A stretch of DNA of 64,000 nucleotides from Paracoccus sphaerophysae (GTDB lineage: Bacteria > Pseudomonadota > Alphaproteobacteria > Rhodobacterales > Rhodobacteraceae), in NCBI RefSeq assembly GCF_000763805.1, contig NZ_JRKS01000008.1, positions 1 through 64,000 of the forward strand. The letters run 5' to 3'. This document shows, piece by piece, positions 38,880 to 49,305 of the stretch. Positions within the stretch are counted from its first letter, which is position 1, and the number at the start of each line of letters is the position of its first letter. Both the position numbers and the translations under genes were made by a program. The notes below the pieces were generated by a model. The model worked only from the letters and a program-made list of their open reading frames with translations, was not told the DNA's origin and searched no databases.

Positions 38880-40826
38880 TCAGTCGTTATCGACCCCCTC
38901 GAGCCAATCGAGAAGCGGCTCGTAATCCGGCGAATCGTCGATGCCGGTCGGGGTGATGCCGACGCCCCAGGTCAGGCTGACCCTGTCGCCGTCGATCTCG
39001 CGGTCGGTGATGACCTCACCGACGCGATAGGCGCTACCGTCTTGATGGGCGAACCCGTCATCGGTGCGGAAATACCGGAAGCTGGCGGGGGTGGCGGGAA
39101 AGACATCCTTGCCGAAATCATGGCGCTGCGTCGCCACCACCTTGCGATAGCGGCGGGCGGCCTCCAGCGCCTGGGATTCGGGGGGATACAGCAGCACACC
39201 CTGCAGGTTGCCGCGGGCGTCCAGATGGCCGCCGCGCGCGGTCAGTTCGCGCAGCAGCGTGGCGCGGGCGGCTTGCGCGGCCTGATAGGCAGCAGCGTCG
39301 TCCAGCGGCAGGCGGGGCCAATCGGCGCTGTAGCCCGCATCCGCGCGGATCGTGGCCGCCAGCCAGCGCTCGACGCTGGCGGGCATGTCGCCGTAAAGGC
39401 TGACGCCGACGACCGATTCGAGGAAATGCCGGAACTCGCCGACCCCGAGCTTGCGGTTGACGGGGTCGGACCGGCCGGCGGTGCCGATGCCGTCGCCCTC
39501 GGGGGGGGCGCGGTAGCCCATCGAGTCCATCTCGCGCCAGCCGTCGGCGCCGGGCAGGCGGCGGGGCAGGGCCCAGGTGCTGTCCACCGTGACGCCCACG
39601 CCCGACTGGAAATCCGGCCAGCCGCCGGTTTCCGGCTGCGGCATGTGGCCGGAATGGCAGCCGACGCATTGCACCAGCTCGGACGGTGTCTGCGGGCGCA
39701 GCGCGCCGCCGGCGTCCTCGATCCAGCCGGCCAGCATCCAGCCGGCGCCGTTGTCGATCCAGCCTTCGCGGCTGTTGGCATAGGCAGGGGCGGATTCCTC
39801 TTTCATCTGCGGGCCGCCATATTCGGGGTCAAAGCGGCGGATCTTGTACATGTAGCGGATTTCCTTGACCCGCTCGGCCCGCGCGCCGGGATAGCGCGAG
39901 GGCGCGCCCTTTGACCCGTCGGCCGCGACGTCGACGTAATGCAGCGGATGGGCGAACTCGGTGCCGATCGGGTATATCCCGGGCAGCAGCGGATCGTCCG
40001 CGGCACCGCCGGCATAGGTCCGGGGCGAGGCGTCGGTCAGCCGGTCCTGGACCGCCTGCGACAGCAGGTCAAGGTTCGCGGCATAGGTCGCCAGGTCGAA
40101 CCGCCCGCCCGCGTCCCGCATGAAGCGTTCCGGCAGGCGGACATAGATCCCCGAGACCGAACCGGTCAGCGGCGTGAAGATGCCGTAGGGGGTGAAGTTC
40201 ACCGACCGCCAGCCGGTGATCCAGCCCCGGCCGTCGTCGAAGAACGCCCCGGCCGGGGTAGCGCTGCGCACGAAGCCGTCGTCGCCCGCCGGCAGGTCGG
40301 CCGGGTTCAGCGCCGGAAACAGCCGGAACGGGTCGTCCAGCCGCGCCCCGTCCCACTGGCGCGGATCGCCGGGGCGCCTGGCCCGCGCGGCGGTCCAGTT
40401 GTCCTGACGCACCCATGCGGCCATGTCCCAGGCCGCCGCGTCCTGGCCCGTCGCCGCCAGCGCCGCGTCCAGCCGTTCCGGGTGCAGCGTGTTTTCCCAC
40501 GGGTTGATCGAGCCGTTGGGCGTGAACGGCCAGTTGATCGCCGCAAAGGCGTAATCGGCCGTCAGGTCGCCCAGCACGTTCGAGGCGCCCCGTTGTGGCA
40601 CGTTGTTGCCGAAACGGCGCCCGGCCAGCCCGTCGGTGTGGCAGTACTGGCAGGCGTTCTGGGTGCCCCCCGCGGTTTCGACATGGCACTGGGCCGGGAT
40701 ATGGGCATAGGGGTTCGGCATCTGCGCGCGGGACAGATGCGTGCCCTTCAACGGCGGGCGCGGCGGGTCCTCGGCAAGCGCCGGCACGGCGGCAAGGGCG
40801 GTAAAGACGATCAGCGCGCGCAGCAT
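38880..40826 (-). CDS. Two-haem c-type cytochrome-like protein, function unknown
   Basis: A 648-residue exported protein. A signal peptide (MLRALIVFTALAAVPALA) precedes two haem c sites: CQYCH at residues 59-63 and CVGCH at 387-391. Between and after them are long stretches with no domain I recognise, rich in Trp and aromatic motifs (ENTLHPERLD, RSVNFTPYGIFTPLTG). It is probably periplasmic. It follows the PhoX-like gene by about 70 bases on the same strand, and I read the pair as one operon. A large-scale redox enzyme or electron acceptor is possible; no function is claimed. Confidence 0.8.
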   Translation of the reverse strand: MLRALIVFTALAAVPALAEDPPRPPLKGTHLSRAQMPNPYAHIPAQCHVETAGGTQNACQYCHTDGLAGRRFGNNVPQRGASNVLGDLTADYAFAAINWPFTPNGSINPWENTLHPERLDAALAATGQDAAAWDMAAWVRQDNWTAARARRPGDPRQWDGARLDDPFRLFPALNPADLPAGDDGFVRSATPAGAFFDDGRGWITGWRSVNFTPYGIFTPLTGSVSGIYVRLPERFMRDAGGRFDLATYAANLDLLSQAVQDRLTDASPRTYAGGAADDPLLPGIYPIGTEFAHPLHYVDVAADGSKGAPSRYPGARAERVKEIRYMYKIRRFDPEYGGPQMKEESAPAYANSREGWIDNGAGWMLAGWIEDAGGALRPQTPSELVQCVGCHSGHMPQPETGGWPDFQSGVGVTVDSTWALPRRLPGADGWREMDSMGYRAPPEGDGIGTAGRSDPVNRKLGVGEFRHFLESVVGVSLYGDMPASVERWLAATIRADAGYSADWPRLPLDDAAAYQAAQAARATLLRELTARGGHLDARGNLQGVLLYPPESQALEAARRYRKVVATQRHDFGKDVFPATPASFRYFRTDDGFAHQDGSAYRVGEVITDREIDGDRVSLTWGVGITPTGIDDSPDYEPLLDWLEGVDND

Positions 40827-40898
40827 GGACGGATCCCCGGTTCGGAAATGGCAGGGGCCGGGCCCCCAAGGGCGCCCGGCCGTCGTGCGGTCAGGCGA

Positions 40899-42881
40899 TC
40901 ACAGCCCCGGCAGGCCGCCCAGATAACCGATATTGGCCTCGAGCATGAACTTGGCCGTGCCCTTGTCGTTGCTGCCGAAACTGGTCCGGGCCAGCTCCTC
41001 CAGCCGCTTCGACACTTCCTCGGGCATCGACTCGATCCATTCGCCCTGATGCTGGTTGTTGGCCATGATGTAGGCGTGGCCGTTCATGTCGTCGACGACC
41101 TGCAGCCCGGTCGCCTCGGCGCCCGACGGCTGCCACAGGATCGACGCCAGCGCCCCGGTATCGACGTTCCAGGCCCAGACCGCGTTGTTGACATGAGTGC
41201 CCGAATCCTCGCCCACGAACAGCGTCCGCATCTTGGGCGAGAAGAACAGGTTGTCGGGGTTGGCGATCTTCGTCGGGTCCGCGACGTTACCCAGCGCGTC
41301 GGCCTCGATGTCCACGCCCAGCAGCGCGGCGGGAACGGCCATCTTGTTGCCGACCCAGTCGGAATTGATCGCCTCGCCGTTCTGGTCCTTCTGCCCGCCG
41401 GCCATCGGCAGTTCATAGACCGCGCCGGCCTTGAGCTTGGCGACCTGGATGTCGTCCCGGGGACCCGTCTCGTCCTTGGTCATGCCCTTTTCGATATAGG
41501 ACATGGCGACGTAGAGATTCTTCTTCCGGTCGTCGGCGGCCACGCCTTCCATCTTGTTGAACTCGGTCGTCGCACCCAGCATCGCGGCGTAGCGGCGCGG
41601 TTCGAGGAACGCGGCGGCCTGTTCCATGCCCGGCTTGAGCTTGAGCCATTCGTCCCCGCCATGACCGGCGCGGATCCGGGTGAAACCCTCGGCGGCATGG
41701 TCCGGGGCGGTGGCGTCGGTTGCAGCCTCGGCCTTGGGCGCCTCGCCGGCGGGGGCGGCGGCGGGGGCTGCGGCAGCCTCGGCCGTCTTCTCTTCGACGG
41801 GCGCCGGCGGAGCCTTGCTTTCGAAGATGTCGTCGAAGGTGATGCCCTTGTCGATCAGCGCCTTGACCTCAGCGTCGGTCGCGTGGCCCAGCTTGATCCA
41901 GGTGATGTCGGCGGCACCGCCGTTGTCGGCCGAGGTTTGCGTCCACTTGGCCGCATAGAGGGTTCCCGCCGACAGATCCTTTTCCGCGTCCGCCACATAC
42001 ATGAACAGCCCCACATTGGTGCCGTCATCGCCGTAATAGGCGGTGCGGTTGTCGGGCATCACCCGGGCCAGTTCCCACGTCGCCCGACCCATCGAGTAAT
42101 GCTTGACCACCGCGGCCGAGCCGTCGCCCTTGACGGTGACTTCCGGGATGAAGCCGTAGGCATAGGGGTTCGCCTGCTTCTCGCCGCGGAAATAGACCTC
42201 GCTCAGCGCCTTGACGCCGGCGGTGGTCTTCTTCAGCTCCTTCTCGCCCGAGGCGACGGTGAAATACAGGTCATAGTCCTCTTCCGACCCCAGGTGGGTG
42301 CCCCAGGGCGTCGGGCCGCCGGCGCAGGGGATCCACAGCCCGTCCACGCTGGAAAAGTCGATCGGCTTGACGCTGGTCGGGGTCAGCTTGCCGTCCTCTC
42401 CCTGGGCCAGCGCGGCGACGGTCATGCTCATCGGCATGCGGCCGTGCCAGCCTTCGGCCTTGCGGCCTTCCTCGCCATTGCCGAGAATCCAGTCGTATTC
42501 GTAATGGGTGACCAGGAACGGCTTGCCGTCCACCGACAGCAGGCTGTTGGCGTCGGGCGTCTCGGCGATCACCAGGTCGCCGTTCGGGTCCTTGATTGGC
42601 TCGCCCTTGACGTCATACAGCTGCCCTGCCGCCTTGCCGTCGAACGCGTCGGTGTTCTTGAAGATCACGTTGTAGGTCAGCGGAAAATCCCTGGTGGTGC
42701 CGTCGGCATAGGTGACCTTGGCGACCGACGAGGTGACCGGCCGCAGCATCGCCTCGTCCGTCGCGGGGGCGGGCGTGCTGCTGAATTCGACCGCGGTCAC
42801 GTCGGCCGCCATCGTCAGGCCGGGCAACGCCACCAGCGCGGCGCTGCCAAGCAGGATGGAAAGACGGGAGGGGATGAACAT
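40899..42881 (-). CDS. PhoX/DUF839-family exported protein
   Basis: A 660-residue beta-propeller-type protein of the PhoX/DUF839 group, which includes calcium/iron alkaline phosphatases. A signal peptide ends near residue 25 (LPGLTMA). Family segments are CAGGPTPWGTHLGSEEDYDL (about 186-205), RTAYYGDDGTNVGLFMYVAD (279-298), and FFSPKMRTLFVGEDSGTH near the C-terminus. Residues 355-398 form an Ala/Pro/Glu-rich linker that splits the domain and is probably disordered. Phosphatase activity is plausible but not shown; a metal site cannot be confirmed by eye. Confidence 0.82.
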   Translation of the reverse strand: MFIPSRLSILLGSAALVALPGLTMAADVTAVEFSSTPAPATDEAMLRPVTSSVAKVTYADGTTRDFPLTYNVIFKNTDAFDGKAAGQLYDVKGEPIKDPNGDLVIAETPDANSLLSVDGKPFLVTHYEYDWILGNGEEGRKAEGWHGRMPMSMTVAALAQGEDGKLTPTSVKPIDFSSVDGLWIPCAGGPTPWGTHLGSEEDYDLYFTVASGEKELKKTTAGVKALSEVYFRGEKQANPYAYGFIPEVTVKGDGSAAVVKHYSMGRATWELARVMPDNRTAYYGDDGTNVGLFMYVADAEKDLSAGTLYAAKWTQTSADNGGAADITWIKLGHATDAEVKALIDKGITFDDIFESKAPPAPVEEKTAEAAAAPAAAPAGEAPKAEAATDATAPDHAAEGFTRIRAGHGGDEWLKLKPGMEQAAAFLEPRRYAAMLGATTEFNKMEGVAADDRKKNLYVAMSYIEKGMTKDETGPRDDIQVAKLKAGAVYELPMAGGQKDQNGEAINSDWVGNKMAVPAALLGVDIEADALGNVADPTKIANPDNLFFSPKMRTLFVGEDSGTHVNNAVWAWNVDTGALASILWQPSGAEATGLQVVDDMNGHAYIMANNQHQGEWIESMPEEVSKRLEELARTSFGSNDKGTAKFMLEANIGYLGGLPGL

Positions 42882-43207
42882 CGGAGGCCCTTTCGCGTTT
42901 GGTCCGCTTCCCGGCCCGCGTAGCCGGAACAGGTGACAGGAATACGACGCTAGGATGTCACGATGACGGCTTTGGCCGGGGCAGGGCCCTCGGCAGGTAG
43001 CGCAGGGGCCGCCAGCGCCCGATCATCGCCAGCACCGGCGCACTTGGGGGGCAGTCCCGGAGGTCCTGCAAGGCAGGCGACCCGCCCAGGCGTGAGAAGT
43101 GGCGCTTCAGACGACGAGATGTTGGGGCGCCGCCCCGTCGATGCGACGATGGCGCTCTCTTTCCACGGAAGATCCGGCGTGGCGCGCGTTCCGCTTCAAT
43201 CCCTGCC
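42882..43207. other. Non-coding stretch, nothing recognised
   Basis: The region should hold the promoter of the PhoX-like gene on the minus strand. It has open frames on both strands but none with a family likeness, ribosome site and start together. One minus-strand frame ending near 42958 reads like protein for about 35 residues (DLRDCPPSAPVLAMIGRW) but has no start. Confidence 0.4.
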
Positions 43208-43495
43208 CAAGGACAAGGCGGACACCACGCCGTCCACACCGACTCGTGCCGCAACTGCGGTGCAGAGCTGGCCGGAAAATACTGCGCCGCCTGCGGGCAG
43301 AAGCGGGCGGCCCGGCTGGGGCGCAAGGACGTCACCGCGCTGGCGTGGGAAAACGTCCGCCGGTTCGAATACAGCCTGCTCAAGGCGATGGGCGCGGTGG
43401 CGCTGGCGCCAGGCTGCGCCGCCCGGGCCTATGTGCTGGGCGCGCGGACCGCTATGTCCACCCGTTCAAGCTCTTGCTCAGCTGCATCGTCTTTC
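43208..43495 (+). pseudogene. DUF3667-like zinc-ribbon protein fragment
   Basis: The segment CRNCGAELAGKYCAACGQKR is the paired-Cys zinc ribbon of DUF3667 membrane proteins. It is followed by WENVRRFEYSLLKA and, after a one-base shift near 43447, by DRYVHPFKLLLSCIVF, the start of the first membrane helix in that family. No start codon with a ribosome site is evident, and the remaining helices are gone: at about 43495 the sequence enters a metallopeptidase-like gene. Confidence 0.6.
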
Positions 43496-44975
43496 GGCCA
43501 CCATCTCGGCGGCCACACGCTCGTGCCGGGCGGCAGTCAACCGCCGATCGAGCTAGAGGCGGACCGCTTTTCGGGCTTCGTGCTGCACAAGATGGGCGCG
43601 GATCTCGACCAGACCAAGCAGGCGATCCGCACCCTGACCCCAGAACAGGACGGGGAGACCCACCCCGGTCGGGCCCGCCGCCTCGCGGAGGTTGAATCGG
43701 GCTGGACCGACAGCTGCGAACAGGCGGGCGGCACGGATTGCGGCGCATCGGCGGCGCGGGCGGAACCCCCGGCCGTGGCCGGCGACACACCCGCTGCCGG
43801 CGGGGGCGAGCCCGCGGGGGCCGCCGGGTCCGGGGCGGCTGCGCCGCCGCCCGAGATGGCCGCCCCCGGCGACAGCGGGCAGCCGGCCGGCGCGGCTACG
43901 GCGCCCGACGTGGCGGCCGCTCCGCCCGCCCAGCCGGGCGCCGAGATCGTTGCCGATCCGGCGCTGCTGGCGATGACCCCCGAACAGCTCGAGGCCGAGC
44001 TGATCGGGGGTCATCGGGGCGCGGATGGAGGCGGTCACCGTGGCGATCGCGAACCAGAGCGGCGTCAAGGTCGTGCAGGCGGCCCCCCGGCTGGAGGCGA
44101 CCGCGCCGCGCGACCTGCTGCCGGCCCCCGACCCCCAGGCAATCCCCCGCAAGACTGACCGCTTCGTCTATGACACGCTGGGCATCCTGAACCCCGAGGT
44201 GAAGGGGCGGATGGAAAAGCAGGCGTTCGAGGCAGCCCGCGATCACGGCATCGAGGTGGTCAGCATCGTCACCGACGATTTGCACGGGATGAAGCCCGAC
44301 GCCTTCGCCGCCGCGATGCTGCGCCAGCTGCGGGTCGGCAAGATGGACGTGGGCAACGGGGCCGTGTTCGTCATGGACCCCAAGGGCGGCAAGGTCGGCC
44401 TGGCGCTGGGGCCGGGGATGGCCACCGAATACGGCGACGCCGCCGGCGCCGAACAGTTGCGCGGCTATGCGCAGGGCTTTCTTGACAGCGTCGCCTCGGG
44501 GGCTGATCCCGCGGCGCCGCTGGTCAGCGAGCAGGCCGGGCTGGGTGCGGACCGCATCATCCGCGACCAGTCGGTGAAGGACTGGGAGGTCCGCTTTCCG
44601 AACCTCGCCGCCATGCAGACGGCCTTTGCCGACGAAAAGGCCCGGCGCGAGGCGACCGGCGAGAGCTATGACCCGGCCCGCGATCCCGTCTCGGGCCAGC
44701 TCGCCCGCATCGAGGTCACCGTGACCAACCGCTCCGCGCAGGGCGACGCCGAATGGGCGAAGCGGATCAGCCCGACCATGGCCGAGGACGCGCCCCCGAT
44801 GCTGGCCCGCTCGACCGCCGACGAGACGCTGATGCTGTATGTCCCGCCCAGCGTGGAACCGCTGATGACGGCGCCCCTTGGCGAGGGCCGCCGCTATTCG
44901 ATGATCGTCCGCGAGGAGACGATCGACGGCAACCCGCCAAGCTTCACCGTGATCAGCTATGACCTGCTCGAGTGA
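43496..44975 (+). pseudogene. M48-like peptidase remnant joined to a TPM domain protein, frameshifted
   Basis: The remnant starts at GHHLGGHTLVPGGSQPPIEL, just after the place where the HExxH zinc motif should begin, and keeps the third ligand region ELEADRFSGFVLHKMGAD. An Ala/Pro-rich linker follows, then MTPEQLEAELIG. A G-run of five at 44006-44010 carries one extra base; removing it gives LIGVIGARMEAVTVAIANQS and a complete TPM domain (DRFVYDTLGILNPEVKGRME onward) to 44975. The TPM part alone could be expressed from ATG 44025. TPM proteins are membrane- or envelope-linked; no signal peptide remains here. Confidence 0.65.
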
Positions 44976-45213
44976 CGGGGATTCACCGGCGAGAGGTAGG
45001 GATCAGGGGGGGCTCGGAGAACGGCAGGGCGGCTTTGGCCGAGGATAGCCGCGTGGACCGCGACAGTCTTCTCTAGACTTGCCATCCGACAAGACCGGAG
45101 CATCGCCCGTTCTCATCGCCGGAACGGGGTGGGTGGATGTTTACGCGATCGTTCACCGGACCGCTGCCATATTGCGAAGGCTCACGGCGCGGTCCAAACT
45201 GTCGCCGCGGGCG

Positions 45214-46002
45214 TCACCCCGCATCGGTTTCGCCGTTGTGCACAGCCTCGGTTACGCATTGCGTGCCCCAGCCGGCGCAGCGGTCCTGCAGTTCCGCGGG
45301 CAGGGGCGCTTCGGTCACGACGGCGTCCATGTCGGCCAGCGACCCCATCCGCACCGGCGCCGTCCGGGTCAGCTTGCTGAGGTCTGTGACCAGCAGCCGG
45401 GTGCGCGCCTGCCGCAGGATGGTGCGGCTGACCCGCACCTCGGCCAGATCGAAATCCAGCACGTCGCCGTCCATCTCCAGCGCCGAGCATCCGACGACGG
45501 CGAAGTCGACCTTGAAGTTGGCCAGGAACTCGCTGGTCAGGTCGCCCACCAGTCCGCCATCCGACCGTCGCACGATGCCGCCGGCGACGATCACCTCGCA
45601 GCTTTCGTTGTCGATGAGCGTGTTGGCGACGTTCATGTTGTTGGTCACGACCGTCAGGTTCCGGTGCTCCAGCAGCGCCCGGGCCACCGCTTCGGTGGTG
45701 GTCCCGATATTCAGGATCAGCGACGAGTTGTCGGGGATCATTGAGGCGCAGGACCGGCCGATCCGGTCCTTGGCCGACTCGTGCATCACGCGGCGCGCCT
45801 CATAGCCCAGGTTGCTGACCCCGGCGACCAGAACCGCCCCGCCATGCACCCGGTCGAGCAGCCCCTGATCGGCAAGCTCGCCCAGGTCGCGGCGGATCGT
45901 CTGGGCCGAGACCTCGAAACGCTGTGCAAGATCCTCGACCTCGACCCAGCCAGCGGCCCGGGCAAGCTTGAGGATATCGAGCTGTCTGAGGCTGTGCACC
46001 AT
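45214..46002 (-). CDS. glpR: DeoR-family regulator GlpR
   Basis: A 262-residue DeoR/GlpR repressor. The N-terminal helix-turn-helix is EVEDLAQRFEVSAQTIRRDL, then LVDRVHGG-like LLDRVHGGAVLV; the sugar-phosphate sensor has NIGTTTEAVARALLEHRNLT. ATG 46002 gives the family start; the frame is open beyond it. It is divergent from the glycerol import operon and 39 bases from the first of two identical operator elements. The usual effector is glycerol-3-phosphate. Confidence 0.9.
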   Translation of the reverse strand: MVHSLRQLDILKLARAAGWVEVEDLAQRFEVSAQTIRRDLGELADQGLLDRVHGGAVLVAGVSNLGYEARRVMHESAKDRIGRSCASMIPDNSSLILNIGTTTEAVARALLEHRNLTVVTNNMNVANTLIDNESCEVIVAGGIVRRSDGGLVGDLTSEFLANFKVDFAVVGCSALEMDGDVLDFDLAEVRVSRTILRQARTRLLVTDLSKLTRTAPVRMGSLADMDAVVTEAPLPAELQDRCAGWGTQCVTEAVHNGETDAG

Positions 46003-46040
46003 GTGATCTCCCCTGCCGACCGTTAGCAGGGGATCCTCCG

Positions 46041-46084
46041 CGTGCAAACGAAAATTTGCGCGCGAAAACGAAAAACCGTTGACA
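46041..46084 (+). promoter_or_regulatory. GlpR operator and -35 element of the glycerol import operon
   Basis: A 34-base element (46041-46074) is identical to the one before glpD at 56730-56763. It holds two AACGAAAA direct repeats about 20 bases apart and a TTTGCGCGCGAAA core. A consensus TTGACA -35 box follows at 46079-46084, overlapping the operator edge, so bound repressor would block polymerase. A -10 box is not clear. Confidence 0.8.
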
Positions 46085-46130
46085 AGCCCGCCCGCACTCG
46101 TGATCGATCTGCTCATCAGAAGGGGCTGGA

Positions 46131-46286
46131 ATGCGCGACACCACGGACCTGTTCATCACCCCAGGCGGGATCGACGGATGCGGCATCGCCCGCAACGCCG
46201 CCGGCGCCTGCAGGCCCGGAAGAAAGCACACGGCCATGACCGCTTGCCGGCTTTCCGGACCGCTTCGGCTGAGGGCGGCGGCATGA
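46131..46286 (+). pseudogene. glpD 5' remnant, now a 51-codon leader overlapping glpS
   Basis: A good ribosome site (GAAGGGG) and ATG 46131 start a frame that copies the first 25 codons of glpD: MRDTTDLFITPGGIDGCGIA against [20 protein letters not shown]. It then enters unrelated sequence and stops at TGA 46284-46286, overlapping the glpS ATG as ATGA. The FAD glycine motif is already spoiled. The piece cannot be an enzyme, but it is placed to couple translation into glpS. Confidence 0.75.
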
Positions 46287-47356
46287 CGCTGGAACTGCAG
46301 GGCATCAGCCGCGCAATCGGCGACGAGGTCTGGATCCATCCGACCGATCTTCGGCTGCTGCCCGGGACGATGAACGTGCTGCTGGGTCCGACGCGCGCGG
46401 GCAAGACCACGCTGATGCGGCTGATGGCCGGACTGGACGCGCCGACCAGCGGCAGCATCCTGTGGAACGGCGCCGATGTCACCGGGGTCCGGGTGCAGGA
46501 CCGGGGGGTGGCGATGGTCTATCAGCAGTTCATCAACTACCCCTCGATGAGCGTTTACGACAACATTGCCTCGCCCCTGCGGCTGCAGGGGGTGCCCCGC
46601 GCGCAGGTCGACAGCCGCGTGCGCCAGACCGCCGAGATGATGCGCCTGACCCCGATGCTGGAACGCCGGCCGCTGGAGCTGTCGGGCGGCCAGCAGCAGC
46701 GCACCGCGCTGGCGCGCGCCCTCGTCAAGGGCGCGGGGCTGGTGATGCTGGACGAGCCGCTGGCAAACCTCGACTACAAGCTGCGCGAAGAGCTGCGGGC
46801 CGAGATCCCGCGGATATTCTCGGAATCCGGCGCGATCTTCGTCTATGCCACGACCGAGCCCGAGGAAGCGCTTCTGCTGGGCGGCAACACCGCAACCCTG
46901 TGGGAAGGGCGCATCACCCAGTTCGGCCCCACCCCCGAGGTCTATCGCGCCCCCCGCGACGCCACCACGGCGCGGGTGTTTTCCGACCCGCCGATGAATT
47001 TTGCCCAGGCCGTGATCCGCAACGGTCGCGCGCGTCTGGGCGAGGCCGAATGGGACGTGCCGGGCCTGCCGGACGGGACCTATCAGGCGGGCTTCCGGGC
47101 GAACCACCTCCGGCTTTCGGGAGGCGCACCGGGGGCACTCGCCCTGCCGGCCCGGCTGCGGGCGAGCGAGGTCACCGGGGCCGAAAGCTATCTGCATCTC
47201 GACCATTCGGGCGATCGCTGGATCGCGCTGGTGGACGGCGTCCACCGGCCCGAGCCGGGCCAGGCGCTGACCGTCTGGCTGGATCCGGCCCATGTCTATC
47301 TGTTCGGCTCGGACGGGCTTCTGGCCCGCCCCGCCCCCTATGCACAGGCAGCCTGA
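46283..47356 (+). CDS. glpS: Glycerol ABC transporter ATPase GlpS
   Basis: A 357-residue ATPase of the GlpSTPQV glycerol importer. Walker A is LLGPTRAGKTT near residue 34, the signature LSGGQQQRTALARAL is canonical, and Walker B (LVMLDEPLANLD) keeps the catalytic Glu. The H-loop is unusual: where His is expected the protein reads VYATTEPEEAL, with no His. A C-terminal regulatory beta domain of about 120 residues follows. Start chosen at the ATGA overlap with the leader. It pairs with GlpT. Confidence 0.92.
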   Translation: MTLELQGISRAIGDEVWIHPTDLRLLPGTMNVLLGPTRAGKTTLMRLMAGLDAPTSGSILWNGADVTGVRVQDRGVAMVYQQFINYPSMSVYDNIASPLRLQGVPRAQVDSRVRQTAEMMRLTPMLERRPLELSGGQQQRTALARALVKGAGLVMLDEPLANLDYKLREELRAEIPRIFSESGAIFVYATTEPEEALLLGGNTATLWEGRITQFGPTPEVYRAPRDATTARVFSDPPMNFAQAVIRNGRARLGEAEWDVPGLPDGTYQAGFRANHLRLSGGAPGALALPARLRASEVTGAESYLHLDHSGDRWIALVDGVHRPEPGQALTVWLDPAHVYLFGSDGLLARPAPYAQAA

Positions 47357-47359
47357 GCG

Positions 47360-48438
<1,079 letters not shown>

Positions 48439-48439
<1 letters not shown>

Positions 48440-49305
48440 TGGACAAGCCGCTGAACAACCGCGCCTGGCTGCTCGTCCTTCCGGTCCTGCTGCTGGTCGC
48501 CTTCTCGGCCGTCATCCCGCTGATGACGGTGGTGAACTACTCGGTGCAGGACACGTTCGGGAACAACCAGTTCTTCTGGAACGGCCTGGACTGGTTCCGC
48601 GAGGTGCTGGGCAGCGACCGCATCCGCGCCGCGCTCGGCCGGCAGATCCTGTTCTCGGCCATCATCCTCGCCATCGAGATCCCGCTTGGCATCTTCGTTG
48701 CGCTGAACATGCCGAAACGCGGCTTCTGGGCAAGCCTCTGCCTGGTGCTGATGGCTCTGCCGCTGCTGATCCCGTGGAACGTCGTCGGCACCATCTGGCA
48801 GGTGTTCGGACGGGTGGATATCGGCCTGCTGGGCCGGGCGCTGGCGGCGATGGGGTTCGACTATAACTACGTCAACGACCCCGTCGACGCCTGGGTCACG
48901 ATCATCGTAATGGACGTGTGGCACTGGACCAGCCTTGTGGCGCTGCTGTGTTATGCTGGGCTGCAATCCATCCCCGACGCCTATTACCAGGCCGCGCGCA
49001 TCGATCAGGCCAGCCGGTGGAGCGTGTTCCGCTATATCGAGCTGCCCAAGATGTCGGGCGTGCTGCTGATCGCCGTGCTGCTGCGGTTCATGGACAGCTT
49101 CATGATCTATACCGAGCCGTTCGTGCTGACCGGTGGCGGTCCCGGCAACGCCACCACCTTCCTGTCGATCGACCTCGTCAAGACCGCCATCGGCCAGTTC
49201 GACCTGGGGCCGGCCGCAGCCTTCAGCCTGATCTATTTCCTGGTGATCCTGCTGATTTCCTGGGTGTTCTACACCGTGATGACCGCCCAGAAGGAGACGC
49301 TGTGA
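48439..49305 (+). CDS. glpP: Glycerol ABC transporter permease GlpP
   Basis: A 288-residue MalF-type permease with six hydrophobic helices and the EAA-loop segment AARIDQASRWSVFRYIELPK that contacts an ATPase, followed by the FVLTGGGPGNATTFLSI motif. The start overlaps the glpT stop by one base. Works with GlpQ. Confidence 0.92.
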
